A program made the translations under genes and the position numbers. From contig NZ_ATWJ01000011.1 of NCBI RefSeq assembly GCF_000421185.1, positions 280,495 to 344,494 on the forward strand: 64,000 nucleotides of DNA, written 5' to 3'. Below, piece after piece: positions 57,424-64,000 of the stretch (its first letter is position 1; every line of letters starts with the position of its first letter). The DNA comes from Ornithinimicrobium pekingense DSM 21552. GTDB taxonomy: Bacteria > Actinomycetota > Actinomycetes > Actinomycetales > Dermatophilaceae. The notes under the pieces are model-generated. The model did not search any database. It saw nothing but the letters and a program-made list of their open reading frames with translations, and was not told the DNA's origin.

Positions 57424-58002
57424 TCAGGTACCCGAGGACCCGAGAACCAGCTGTACGTACTCCTCAGCGCCGGGCAATGCATCGAACTCCGAGCGAAGGA
57501 TCCCAACCTGCTGGAGATCAACGTAACCACCCCGACGCCACACGTGCTGACGCGAGATGCCCTCCACGCTCCATCCGCACTTATCCACATACGCCCGAGT
57601 CGAGGCCGCGTTGTCGACCAGAATCGAACTGTAGAGCCTGTTGAGCCCTACGTCGTAGAACGCGAAAGCCATGAGCGTCTTGATGGCATCCGTGCCGAGC
57701 CCGCGGCCTCGCACTTCTTCGAGCCCACCAAGTTTCAATGCGGTCAGCGCATGCCGGCTCTGCATGTCGACGTCCCAAAGCCCGGTGACACCAATGACAC
57801 GGTCAGCCGTGTCCACCACAACCCAGCGATGGGTGCTACCCCCCTGCGACCTCTCGTGCCAGCGCTCCAGCTCCGCCAAGGAGTTTGGCCACCCCCATCC
57901 CACGACATTTCTGCGCACCTGTGGGTCCTCGTTGATCGCCTTCACGTACGGGAGGTCGTTACGTTCCATCGTGCGGAACCGGACCAGCTTCCCCTGGATC
58001 AT
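57424..58002 (-). CDS. GNAT family N-acetyltransferase
   Basis: 192 residues from the ATG at 58002, overlapping the upstream stop by 4 bp. RimJ/RimL-type layout: LVRFRTMERNDLPYVKAINE, acetyl-CoA site LGGLEEVRGRGLGTDAIKTL (Arg/Gly-x-Gly loop, about residues 92-111), NLNRLYSSILVDNAASTRAY-like region and GWSVEGISRQHVW. Coupled to an aminotransferase and a sugar transferase gene, it may acetylate an amino-sugar precursor (inference). Codon bias is weaker than in the core genome. Confidence 0.85.
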   Translation of the reverse strand: MIQGKLVRFRTMERNDLPYVKAINEDPQVRRNVVGWGWPNSLAELERWHERSQGGSTHRWVVVDTADRVIGVTGLWDVDMQSRHALTALKLGGLEEVRGRGLGTDAIKTLMAFAFYDVGLNRLYSSILVDNAASTRAYVDKCGWSVEGISRQHVWRRGGYVDLQQVGILRSEFDALPGAEEYVQLVLGSSGT

Positions 58003-59045
58003 TTGCTGCTTCCTTCGCGCTCGAACTCGTGGACGGTCTCGAGTACCCGTTGCATGTCTGTCTCGTCGTATCTGTGATCGATAGGGATCGACAGGACGTC
58101 TCCGATCCACCTCCCCAGTCGCGGATAGCCGGCAGGGGGAGCAACCCAGTGAACCGGGGGGTAGATCCCGCGCCCGATCAGGTACCTGCGAAGTTCGGCC
58201 ACACGCGATCCTCTCACGACGCAATAGGCCGGGACGGGGGCCGCCGCAGTCGTCACGGTGAACTGTTCAGACGACCACCCGGCCACCAGCACCGCGTGGT
58301 TGGAGCTCCGCCGCGCCGCAATCGCCCCGTAGTCCAGGTGTTTCACGAGTTCCTCGGAGCGCAGGGCCATGCGAGTCCAGCTCGAGAGGGCATCAAGTTG
58401 AGACTCAGCCGCCGAAAAGAGGGCCCGGTAGTCCCGCGACCCGCCATCGGCCAAGTACCCTCGTTTGGCCTCCATCGCGTCCAGTCTTAGGGGTCCGGAT
58501 ACGCTGGGCGTACGCGTTGCGGAGGGGACGGGACCAGTCAAGAAGGCCCCGTCCGGCAAGGGCAGGAGTTTGCGCAAACTCGCCAGTCGATAGGTGGCAA
58601 AGTCGGGACCGGGCGTCCATACCCGGTGCGTTTCATCGGACACGATGTGTGCGCCCTGCACGGCCGCATCCGTTAGGACCGCCGTCCAAGACGCGCTCTC
58701 TGGCACGCCGAAGTAGGAGGTGCTGAAGATGAGCGTCTGCTGCAGCGGGAGGGAAGAGTGGACAGCGTGCGGATCCAGTGTCCAGTCATCCAGCATCCCG
58801 ACTAACTGGATGTCCCACCCGTCCCGCAGGAACGGAGCGAGCATCGATTCGCAGTAATGAGCGGGGAACAAGACCGTAGAGAGTCCGTTCCCTCGTAGTT
58901 CGCGCGACAGGGCGCCGATCGCTTGGCGCCCCGACTCGAAGTACTGGACCTGCTCCCCTGCACGTTCCCAGGGTGGGCGCGCATCGGCGGAACCTCGTAT
59001 CCACTTGCTGTCCACGGTCTCGAAGTCCGAGCCGATTTCTCTCAT
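57999..59045 (-). CDS. DegT-like PLP aminotransferase
   Basis: 348 residues from the ATG at 59045. It has fold-type I features of the DegT/DnrJ/EryC1 family: YFESGRQAIGALSRELR near the N-terminus, HIVSDETHRVW (Asp binding the pyridine) and SLRKLLPLPDGAFLTGP with the probable Schiff-base Lys (about residue 153). The C-terminus has GIYPPVHWVAPPAGYPRLGRW and LSIPIDHRYDETDM, typical for sugar aminotransferases. It overlaps both neighbours by 4 bp. A role in making an amino sugar or amino-acid substituent for a surface polysaccharide is likely. Confidence 0.75.
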   Translation of the reverse strand: MREIGSDFETVDSKWIRGSADARPPWERAGEQVQYFESGRQAIGALSRELRGNGLSTVLFPAHYCESMLAPFLRDGWDIQLVGMLDDWTLDPHAVHSSLPLQQTLIFSTSYFGVPESASWTAVLTDAAVQGAHIVSDETHRVWTPGPDFATYRLASLRKLLPLPDGAFLTGPVPSATRTPSVSGPLRLDAMEAKRGYLADGGSRDYRALFSAAESQLDALSSWTRMALRSEELVKHLDYGAIAARRSSNHAVLVAGWSSEQFTVTTAAAPVPAYCVVRGSRVAELRRYLIGRGIYPPVHWVAPPAGYPRLGRWIGDVLSIPIDHRYDETDMQRVLETVHEFEREGSSK

Positions 59046-59674
59046 GGAGCGAGCCCACCTGGGGAAGACGCACCGAGGTCGTCGACGTCCTCTGCCGTCT
59101 GGCCGGTCTGCACGCCGGCCCCGAAGAGGACTGCGGGCACGGTCCGAAGCGTTATGGCCGCATCACGCCAAAAGGACAGCTTCGCGATGTACTCGAGGTC
59201 CGACTCGATTCGGACGCTCCATGTGGCCCCGTTGCGATACCTGACCTGCGCCAGGCCGGTCAAACCCGGACGCACAGCAAGACGGCCACGCTGCCTCTGT
59301 GAATACCTGTCGACTTGGTCTCGCAGCGCCGGCCGCGGCCCCACGATGCTCATGTCACCCTTCAGGATGTTGAAGAGTTGCGGGATCTCGTCCAAGCTCG
59401 TCTTCCGCAGGACCTTGCCCATGGGAGTTACCATGGCGGGCGTCGGATACCCACCTGAACGCTCATGAGTCCCCACCTGCATCGTCCTGAACTTCATCAG
59501 GCTGAAGGGCTGGCCGTCTCGCCCGATACGTTCCTGTACGAAGTACACGGGCGGCCCGCTGGACACTCGGACCGCGGCTGCGCATAGGGCGTGCACGGGA
59601 GCCGTAAGGATCAGAAGTCCGGACGCAGCAAGGACGTCGATCGTTCTCTTTCCCACCGTGGAGTAGAAGGTCAC
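59042..59674 (-). CDS. Initiating sugar transferase (WcaJ/PglC type)
   Basis: 210 residues from the ATG at 59674. A membrane-embedded N-terminal helix (VLAASGLLILTAPVHALCAA), then VYFVQERIGRDGQPFSLMKF, RKTSLDEIPQLFNILKGDMS and IVGPRPALRDQVDRY, the conserved block of phosphoglycosyl transferases. The length fits the minimal catalytic domain without the extra helices of WcaJ. It transfers sugar-1-phosphate to undecaprenyl phosphate and so starts a polysaccharide repeat unit. Confidence 0.92.
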   Translation of the reverse strand: MTFYSTVGKRTIDVLAASGLLILTAPVHALCAAAVRVSSGPPVYFVQERIGRDGQPFSLMKFRTMQVGTHERSGGYPTPAMVTPMGKVLRKTSLDEIPQLFNILKGDMSIVGPRPALRDQVDRYSQRQRGRLAVRPGLTGLAQVRYRNGATWSVRIESDLEYIAKLSFWRDAAITLRTVPAVLFGAGVQTGQTAEDVDDLGASSPGGLAP

Positions 59675-60708
59675 AGCGTGCTCCTGTACCTAGGGAACGT
59701 GCCTGCCATGGCGGAGAGATCGCGTGCGGGCACACCCAATTCAGAGGCGCGAACATCTGTCGCCCACTGATAGGCCCTTTCATCGAGGACAACGCCATAG
59801 GCTGAGAAGCGCAGTTCATCCCCGCCGAACGATGCCTTGAACTTGTGCAAGGAGTCGCCGGGCGCGAGCCCGCCGCCAAGGTGAAAGCTGCGGACGCCCG
59901 AGTCACCCGCCCACTGGATCGCGGCCCAGAGAAGCGCATTGGTCGCCCCGTTGCGCCCAGCCGCGATGTCAGAACCTGAGAGGTGGTAGTGCAACTGGTC
60001 GCCGTGCAGCATGAGCAACGACGAGGCCACTACCGCACCACCTACGCTGTCCGAGACCTCAGCGATGAGGAGGTCCGTGCCCAGGCCGCCCAGGAGTATC
60101 TCGTAGTACTCGTCAGGAAAGACGTACCGGTCGGAAGCAGACCGACGCTGCATCCCCTGCTCATACAACACGCGAAAGGGACTTCCAGACGCAAGGTCTC
60201 GCCATTCTGCATACCGTACGCGGGCCGACATGCCCATTCTCTGCGACTTCCGGATGCTCGTGCGCGAACGCCCCTGCATCCGGTCCCAGGCCACAGCGAT
60301 GTCCGTTATGTCGATCTGGAACGTGGGATGGTCCCGAACCACGATCTCCCCACCCGGTCCTTCCCAGCCGCTGGCGACCAGCGGCGACTGCCGGACGAAC
60401 ACGCTTATGCAGCCGAGGTCCAACAATGCCGAGCGCGCCTCGTCCCACGCCGCTCGAGCTTGACTAGTAGATAACTCCGGATCTGCATAGATGCCTGCGT
60501 ATCCATATGGGCTCACCGCATCGGTGGCGATGGGGGACTCCCGGATGTGCACCGGCATCAGCCAGCGACCCTCGAACGCCTCGAACATCAACCATCGGCC
60601 GGATCCCGCAGCCTCCTCTGCGGCGCCGTACTCGGCCCGGAAATACACGTCAGGAGCGGCATAACCCGACTCCCGGAACGCCTCGACGTCATGCGTATGA
60701 AGCACCAC
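59671..60708 (-). CDS. FemAB/GNAT-like acyltransferase
   Basis: 345 residues from the ATG at 60708; the stop overlaps the sugar transferase start. Pattern of two tandem GNAT-like halves: SRTSIRKSQRMGMSARVRYA (typical Arg/Lys-rich FemAB region), YYEILLGGLGTDLLIAEV, and NALLWAAIQWAGDSGVRSFHLGGG ... KFKASFGG near the C-terminus. FemAB-like enzymes transfer amino acids from tRNA or acyl groups onto cell-wall or polysaccharide precursors. It is the first gene of the four-gene minus-strand polysaccharide unit. Confidence 0.82.
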   Translation of the reverse strand: MVLHTHDVEAFRESGYAAPDVYFRAEYGAAEEAAGSGRWLMFEAFEGRWLMPVHIRESPIATDAVSPYGYAGIYADPELSTSQARAAWDEARSALLDLGCISVFVRQSPLVASGWEGPGGEIVVRDHPTFQIDITDIAVAWDRMQGRSRTSIRKSQRMGMSARVRYAEWRDLASGSPFRVLYEQGMQRRSASDRYVFPDEYYEILLGGLGTDLLIAEVSDSVGGAVVASSLLMLHGDQLHYHLSGSDIAAGRNGATNALLWAAIQWAGDSGVRSFHLGGGLAPGDSLHKFKASFGGDELRFSAYGVVLDERAYQWATDVRASELGVPARDLSAMAGTFPRYRSTL

Positions 60709-60806
60709 ACCCCCGATATAAGTACTGACGAAGCCGTGCCAGCAACCGCGACGCCAGGTCAGCGCGCAGCAGGCTGGCGGGGCCTTGGATAGAACTCACA
60801 TACTAA

Positions 60807-61997
60807 CTAGGCGCCCGCTCCGGTTCCCCCGGTCGCGATGTCCGCCCACTCCCGCAGCCAGGTCTCCCGCTCCTCCTCGATCTGGCGGGGCGGCACCACG
60901 ATCGGGTCCTCGGCCAGCGGGGCAAACTGCGCCCACAGCTCGGGCAGCGCCACCTCGTCGCTGACGGGGTACATGTACATGTTGTCCGGGATCGAGGCCT
61001 GCACCTCCGGGCTCACCAGCCAGTCGACGACCGCCTGCGCACCCTCGGGGTTGGCAGCGCCCTCGAGCACGCCGGCGTATTCCACCTGGCGGAAACACGT
61101 GTCGAGCAGCGCGCTCGTCGTGGGCTGCCAGCCACCCTCGGGGATGGTGAAGGGCGGGCTGGAGGCGTAGGACAGCACGATCGGCCGGTCGCCGTCGCCG
61201 CCGCCGGCGGTGAAGTCGACGCTGTAGGCGTCGGTCCAGCCGCTGGTGACCTTGGCGCCGTTGGCCATAAGGTCCTCCCAGTAGGGCTGCCACTCGCCGG
61301 GCCCGAACGCGCCGATCGTGGCGAGCAGGAAGGACATGCCCGGGCTCGAGGTGGTCGCCCCGGGGGTGACGAAGAGGTCCTCGTACTCCGGCTTGGTCAG
61401 GTCGAGCAGGGTCTGCGGCGGCTCGACGCCGTTGTTGGCGAACCAGACGTTGTCGATGTTGACGCACACGTCCCCGTAGTCGACGGGGGTCAGGTATGCC
61501 GCCTCGCCCTCGGCGAGGGCGTGCTCCTCGGCGGACTCCGGAAGCCCGGCGGGGGTGTATGCGGCCAGCACCTCCTCGCCGACCGCGCGGCTGGCGAACG
61601 TGGTGTCGATGCCGAAGACGGCATCGGCGACCGGACGACCGGCGGTGAGGACGAGCTGATTGGTGAGCTCGCCGGCGTCGCCGGACAGCTGGATCTCAAG
61701 GTCGTAGCCAGTCTGGGTCTCGAACTGGGCGACGAGCTCCTCCGGCACGTTGAAGGAGTCGTGCGTCACCAGGACGACGCGGCCAGGGTCGCTCGGCGGC
61801 GCGGCCACCTCGCTGGACTGCTCGCTGTCGTCCGTGCCGGTGCTCGTCTCGTCGTCGTCCGCGGCACCTCCCTGCGCCCCCTCGGCCGATGTGGGCGGCG
61901 GCGTCTCGTCGCCTCCTCCGCCGCCGAACGAGCAGGCGCCCACCGGCAGGGCGAGAGCAGTGGCCAGTGCGAGAGCACGGGTACGGGTACGGACCAT
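60807..61997 (-). CDS. thiB: Thiamine ABC transporter binding lipoprotein
   Basis: 396 residues from the ATG at 61997 with AAGGAG upstream. Lipobox PVGAC (Cys about residue 20), Thr/Asp/Gly-rich linker, then a ThiB-type binding domain: VVLVTHDSFNVPEELVAQFE, SGDAGELTNQLVLTAGRPVADAVFGIDT (in parts), LTPVDYGDVCVNIDN and GAFGPGEWQPYWEDL. The TPP riboswitch upstream confirms thiamine. Its permease and ATPase genes lie 9 kb further along the same strand, behind mobile elements and polysaccharide genes. Confidence 0.9.
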   Translation of the reverse strand: MVRTRTRALALATALALPVGACSFGGGGGDETPPPTSAEGAQGGAADDDETSTGTDDSEQSSEVAAPPSDPGRVVLVTHDSFNVPEELVAQFETQTGYDLEIQLSGDAGELTNQLVLTAGRPVADAVFGIDTTFASRAVGEEVLAAYTPAGLPESAEEHALAEGEAAYLTPVDYGDVCVNIDNVWFANNGVEPPQTLLDLTKPEYEDLFVTPGATTSSPGMSFLLATIGAFGPGEWQPYWEDLMANGAKVTSGWTDAYSVDFTAGGGDGDRPIVLSYASSPPFTIPEGGWQPTTSALLDTCFRQVEYAGVLEGAANPEGAQAVVDWLVSPEVQASIPDNMYMYPVSDEVALPELWAQFAPLAEDPIVVPPRQIEEERETWLREWADIATGGTGAGA

Positions 61998-62011
61998 GTC
62001 GTCTCCTTGTC

Positions 62012-62096
62012 GACTTCCTTCGCCGGTGCTAACCGGTGCAGGTTCAAGGGTCTGCGGCAGCTGCCGCACTCTCAGCGCCTCGGCGCTCCCCTGTCG
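62012..62096 (-). ncRNA. TPP riboswitch (thiB leader)
   Basis: The same conserved blocks as at 51644-51727 in the same order (gacaggggagcgcc, gctgagagtgcgg, gcagaccc, gaacctg, gcaccggcgaaggaag), differing only in the P3 region and minor loops. Here the gene has a separate ribosome-binding site (aaggag) between the aptamer and the ATG at 61997. Confidence 0.92.
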
Positions 62097-62139
62097 TTTC
62101 CGCTCTCACGCTAACACTCGCTGTGGCAGGATCCACACC

Positions 62140-62424
62140 ATGGCTAATCTCGTCCCGAAGCTCGTCACCGCCGCCGCGGCCATCCTGGCCAGCATCGTCG
62201 CCCGCAAGACCACGGACGGCACCTGGAAGTTCGTCACCGGCAGCGACTCCCCGGAGAACCCGGAGGACCCCGACATCGACCTCAAGGAGGCCATCGCCTT
62301 CGCGGTGCTCTCCGGCGCGGTCGTCGGGCTGGCTCGAATGTTGGCGAACCGGCAAGCCACGCGGCTGGTGGCCAAGGGGCAGGGGAAGCACCCCCAGCAG
62401 GTCGGCAACACTGCAAACGCCTGA
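62140..62424 (+). CDS. DUF4235 family protein
   Basis: 94 residues from the ATG at 62140. It begins MANLVPKLVTAAAAILASIVARKTTDGTWKFVTG, with one hydrophobic helix and the KxxxxxW pattern of DUF4235, and has a second helix EAIAFAVLSGAVVGLARMLANR. Small actinobacterial membrane protein of unknown function. Divergent from thiB; the shared 140-bp intergenic region contains the thiB riboswitch. Confidence 0.82.
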   Translation: MANLVPKLVTAAAAILASIVARKTTDGTWKFVTGSDSPENPEDPDIDLKEAIAFAVLSGAVVGLARMLANRQATRLVAKGQGKHPQQVGNTANA

Positions 62425-62499
62425 GATTTTGCTGTACCGGACGGTTGAGCAATAATCGACCGGTCCCGCAACACCGTGCCAAGCTAAGGGGAATTTGGC

Positions 62500-64000
62500 A
62501 TGCCCGAAACCGTTCCGTCCACGCCGCCCGCGTCCAAGAGCGTCGCCGAGCGACGATCTCCGCGGCGAGAGATGGCGGTCCGGTCGATGTGGATCCTCGC
62601 CGACGGTGCCTGCTGGGCTGTCGCTGTCCTCCTCGCGATGTGGGCCCGGCTGAGCCTCGATCCAACCGTCTTCACCGAGGCCTCGCCATACGTCAGTGCC
62701 GTCCTCGCTGCAACCCTCCACGGAGTTTTGGGTGTCCTCACGGGTCCCTACGTGGTGCGTCATATGCGGGGAAGCTTTGACGAGGTCACCGCCGTGGTCA
62801 AGACCGCTGTCGCCGCGGGCCTAGTTCTCATCGCTCTTGCCTTCGTGACCACCCAGGACTTCTTCCTGCCCCGGTCAGTCGCCCTTCTAGCGCCAGCAGT
62901 CGCCATCGTCATGATGCTCGCCTTGCGGTTCATCGTGCGGACCTACCGGTCTCACCGAGTGGCGCGGAATCCTGATGGTGAGCCGGTGGTGGTGCTGGGT
63001 GCGGGGCTGGCGGGTCGTCGGTTGGTGCACAACATGCTGCACGACGACCAGGCGAAGTTCACCCCGGTGGCGCTGCTGGATGATGACCGATCCAAGCGGC
63101 GGCTGAAGATCGAGGGCATCCGGGTGATGGGCACCCGCACCGACCTCGCCTCCGTGGCCGAGCGGTTGGAGGCCAAGCACGTCGCCGTCGCGATCCCCCG
63201 CGCCACCCCGGAGCTGTTGCGCGAGATCCAGGAGCAGGCCCGCGAGGCCGGTCTGACGGTCAAGGTGCTGCCCCCGATCGAGGAGTGGATGCGCGCCACC
63301 GACCCGGCCTCGACCGACCTGCGCGACCTTAACCTCGAAGACCTGCTCGGTCGCCAGGCCGTCCAGCTGGACCAGCAGGCCATCAGCGAGCACATCACCG
63401 GCAAGGTCGTCCTGGTCACCGGAGCCGGTGGCTCCATCGGCTCAGAGCTGTGCCGCCAGATCACCGCCTTCGGCCCCGCCCGCCTGATCATGCTCGACCG
63501 CGACGAGTCAGCCCTGCACTCGGTCCAGATGTCCCTCTCTGGCCGGGCGCTGCTGCACGGTGAGGACCTGCTGCTGGCCAACATCCGTGACGCCGACACC
63601 CTGGCCGAGCACTTCGCCGAGCTCAAGCCCGACGTCGTCTTCCACGCCGCCGCGCTCAAGCACCTGTCCTTGTTGGAGCGCTACCCCGCCGAGGCGTGGA
63701 AGACCAACGTGCTGGGCACCCTCAACGTCCTGGCCGCAGCCGCCGAGGCCGGGGTGGGCACCTTCGTCAACATCTCCACCGACAAGGCCGCCGCGCCCAC
63801 CTCCGTCCTGGGCTACTCCAAGCGCGTCGCCGAACGCCTCACCGCGCACTACGCCCGCACCCAGCCCGGCCGGTACGTCTCCGTCCGCTTCGGCAACGTC
63901 CTGGGCTCGCGCGGTTCGGTCATCCCCGCGTTCACCGAGCAGATCCGCCGCGGCGGGCCTGTCACCGTCACCCACCCCGACGTCGAGCGCTACTTCATGC
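62500..64000 (+). CDS. Nucleotide-sugar epimerase/dehydratase, CapD/FlaA1-like (runs off window)
   Basis: From the ATG at 62500 the frame is open to base 64000 (500 codons), continuing beyond. N-terminal transmembrane region of four helices (about residues 28-145), then a first Rossmann domain (VVVLGAGLAGRRLVHNMLHD) and a second with GKVVLVTGAGGSIGSELCRQ, HAAALKHLSLLE and LGYSKRVAERL. This is the WbpM/PglF-type 4,6-dehydratase family, acting on UDP-GlcNAc-type sugars at the membrane to make amino-sugar precursors. It fits with the aminotransferase, acetyltransferase and sugar transferase encoded at 57.4-59.7 kb. The first 450 bases use noticeably less GC-biased codons than the rest. Confidence 0.9.
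   Translation, partial: MPETVPSTPPASKSVAERRSPRREMAVRSMWILADGACWAVAVLLAMWARLSLDPTVFTEASPYVSAVLAATLHGVLGVLTGPYVVRHMRGSFDEVTAVVKTAVAAGLVLIALAFVTTQDFFLPRSVALLAPAVAIVMMLALRFIVRTYRSHRVARNPDGEPVVVLGAGLAGRRLVHNMLHDDQAKFTPVALLDDDRSKRRLKIEGIRVMGTRTDLASVAERLEAKHVAVAIPRATPELLREIQEQAREAGLTVKVLPPIEEWMRATDPASTDLRDLNLEDLLGRQAVQLDQQAISEHITGKVVLVTGAGGSIGSELCRQITAFGPARLIMLDRDESALHSVQMSLSGRALLHGEDLLLANIRDADTLAEHFAELKPDVVFHAAALKHLSLLERYPAEAWKTNVLGTLNVLAAAAEAGVGTFVNISTDKAAAPTSVLGYSKRVAERLTAHYARTQPGRYVSVRFGNVLGSRGSVIPAFTEQIRRGGPVTVTHPDVERYFM

Noticed and set aside
1..64000. CRISPR array, rRNA operon, prophage structural genes or replication origin
   Set aside because: No regularly spaced repeats, no rRNA-like sequence, no capsid, tail or integrase genes and no DnaA-box cluster were seen.

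Overview
The window is high-GC DNA (roughly 70% G+C, with strong G/C preference at third codon positions and frequent GTG starts). Several traits point to an actinomycete: an IdeR-type iron box, a TGTGA-N6-TCACA (GlxR/CRP) box, an actinobacterial LexA box in front of a DUF222/HNH (13E12-type) gene, a DUF4235 protein, cell-wall-binding type 2 repeats, and intrinsic hairpins with poor T-tracts. A member of the Intrasporangiaceae/Ornithinimicrobiaceae is my best guess; this is inference only. No rRNA, tRNA or CRISPR array was found.

Layout. 1-10 kb is housekeeping and cell-surface material: a membrane-anchored protein cut by the window edge, a DUF2231 protein, an SDR, an SRPBCC/FAD-oxidoreductase pair, a cupin, a secreted cell-wall-binding/RCC1-repeat protein, a lipoprotein, a secreted P1 peptidase and a TraR/DksA-type protein. 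10.1-18.3 kb is a tight six-gene minus-strand operon (MurG-like glycosyltransferase, two GT4 glycosyltransferases, an ABC exporter, two APH-fold phosphotransferases) that looks like an uncharacterised glycoconjugate pathway. 18.4-30.6 kb holds a UBP zinc-finger protein, an OmpR-type response regulator, an iron-regulated siderophore uptake operon (binding protein, two permeases, ATPase, ferri-siderophore reductase), an M20 hydrolase with a diaminopropionate ammonia-lyase-like enzyme, and a histidine kinase that may be the detached partner of the regulator.

30.6-48.8 kb is more accessory: small exported or unknown proteins, a strong candidate structured RNA with its own terminator (32.18-32.37 kb), a pair of DUF2188-like small proteins, an SOS-box-controlled HNH protein, then an immunity-like cluster (Imm52 plus three paralogues of one unknown family around a multi-pass membrane hydrolase), followed by an M64 metallopeptidase/VWA protein with a small overlapping partner and a large membrane protein of unknown function.

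48.9-64 kb carries a thiamine ABC transporter that is split. thiQ and thiP lie at 48.9-51.6 kb and thiB at 60.8-62.0 kb, and each part has its own TPP riboswitch. Between them lie decayed fragments (a nucleotide-sugar dehydrogenase tail, an IS1634-type transposase head, an ISL3 head), an IS256-family element interrupted by an IS3-family element with readable target duplications, an IS110-family element, and four exopolysaccharide-type genes. A CapD/FlaA1-like nucleotide-sugar dehydratase gene runs off the right edge. The polysaccharide genes on both sides of thiB and the lower-GC codon use at 57.4-60.7 kb suggest a variable surface-polysaccharide island built around the thiamine genes.
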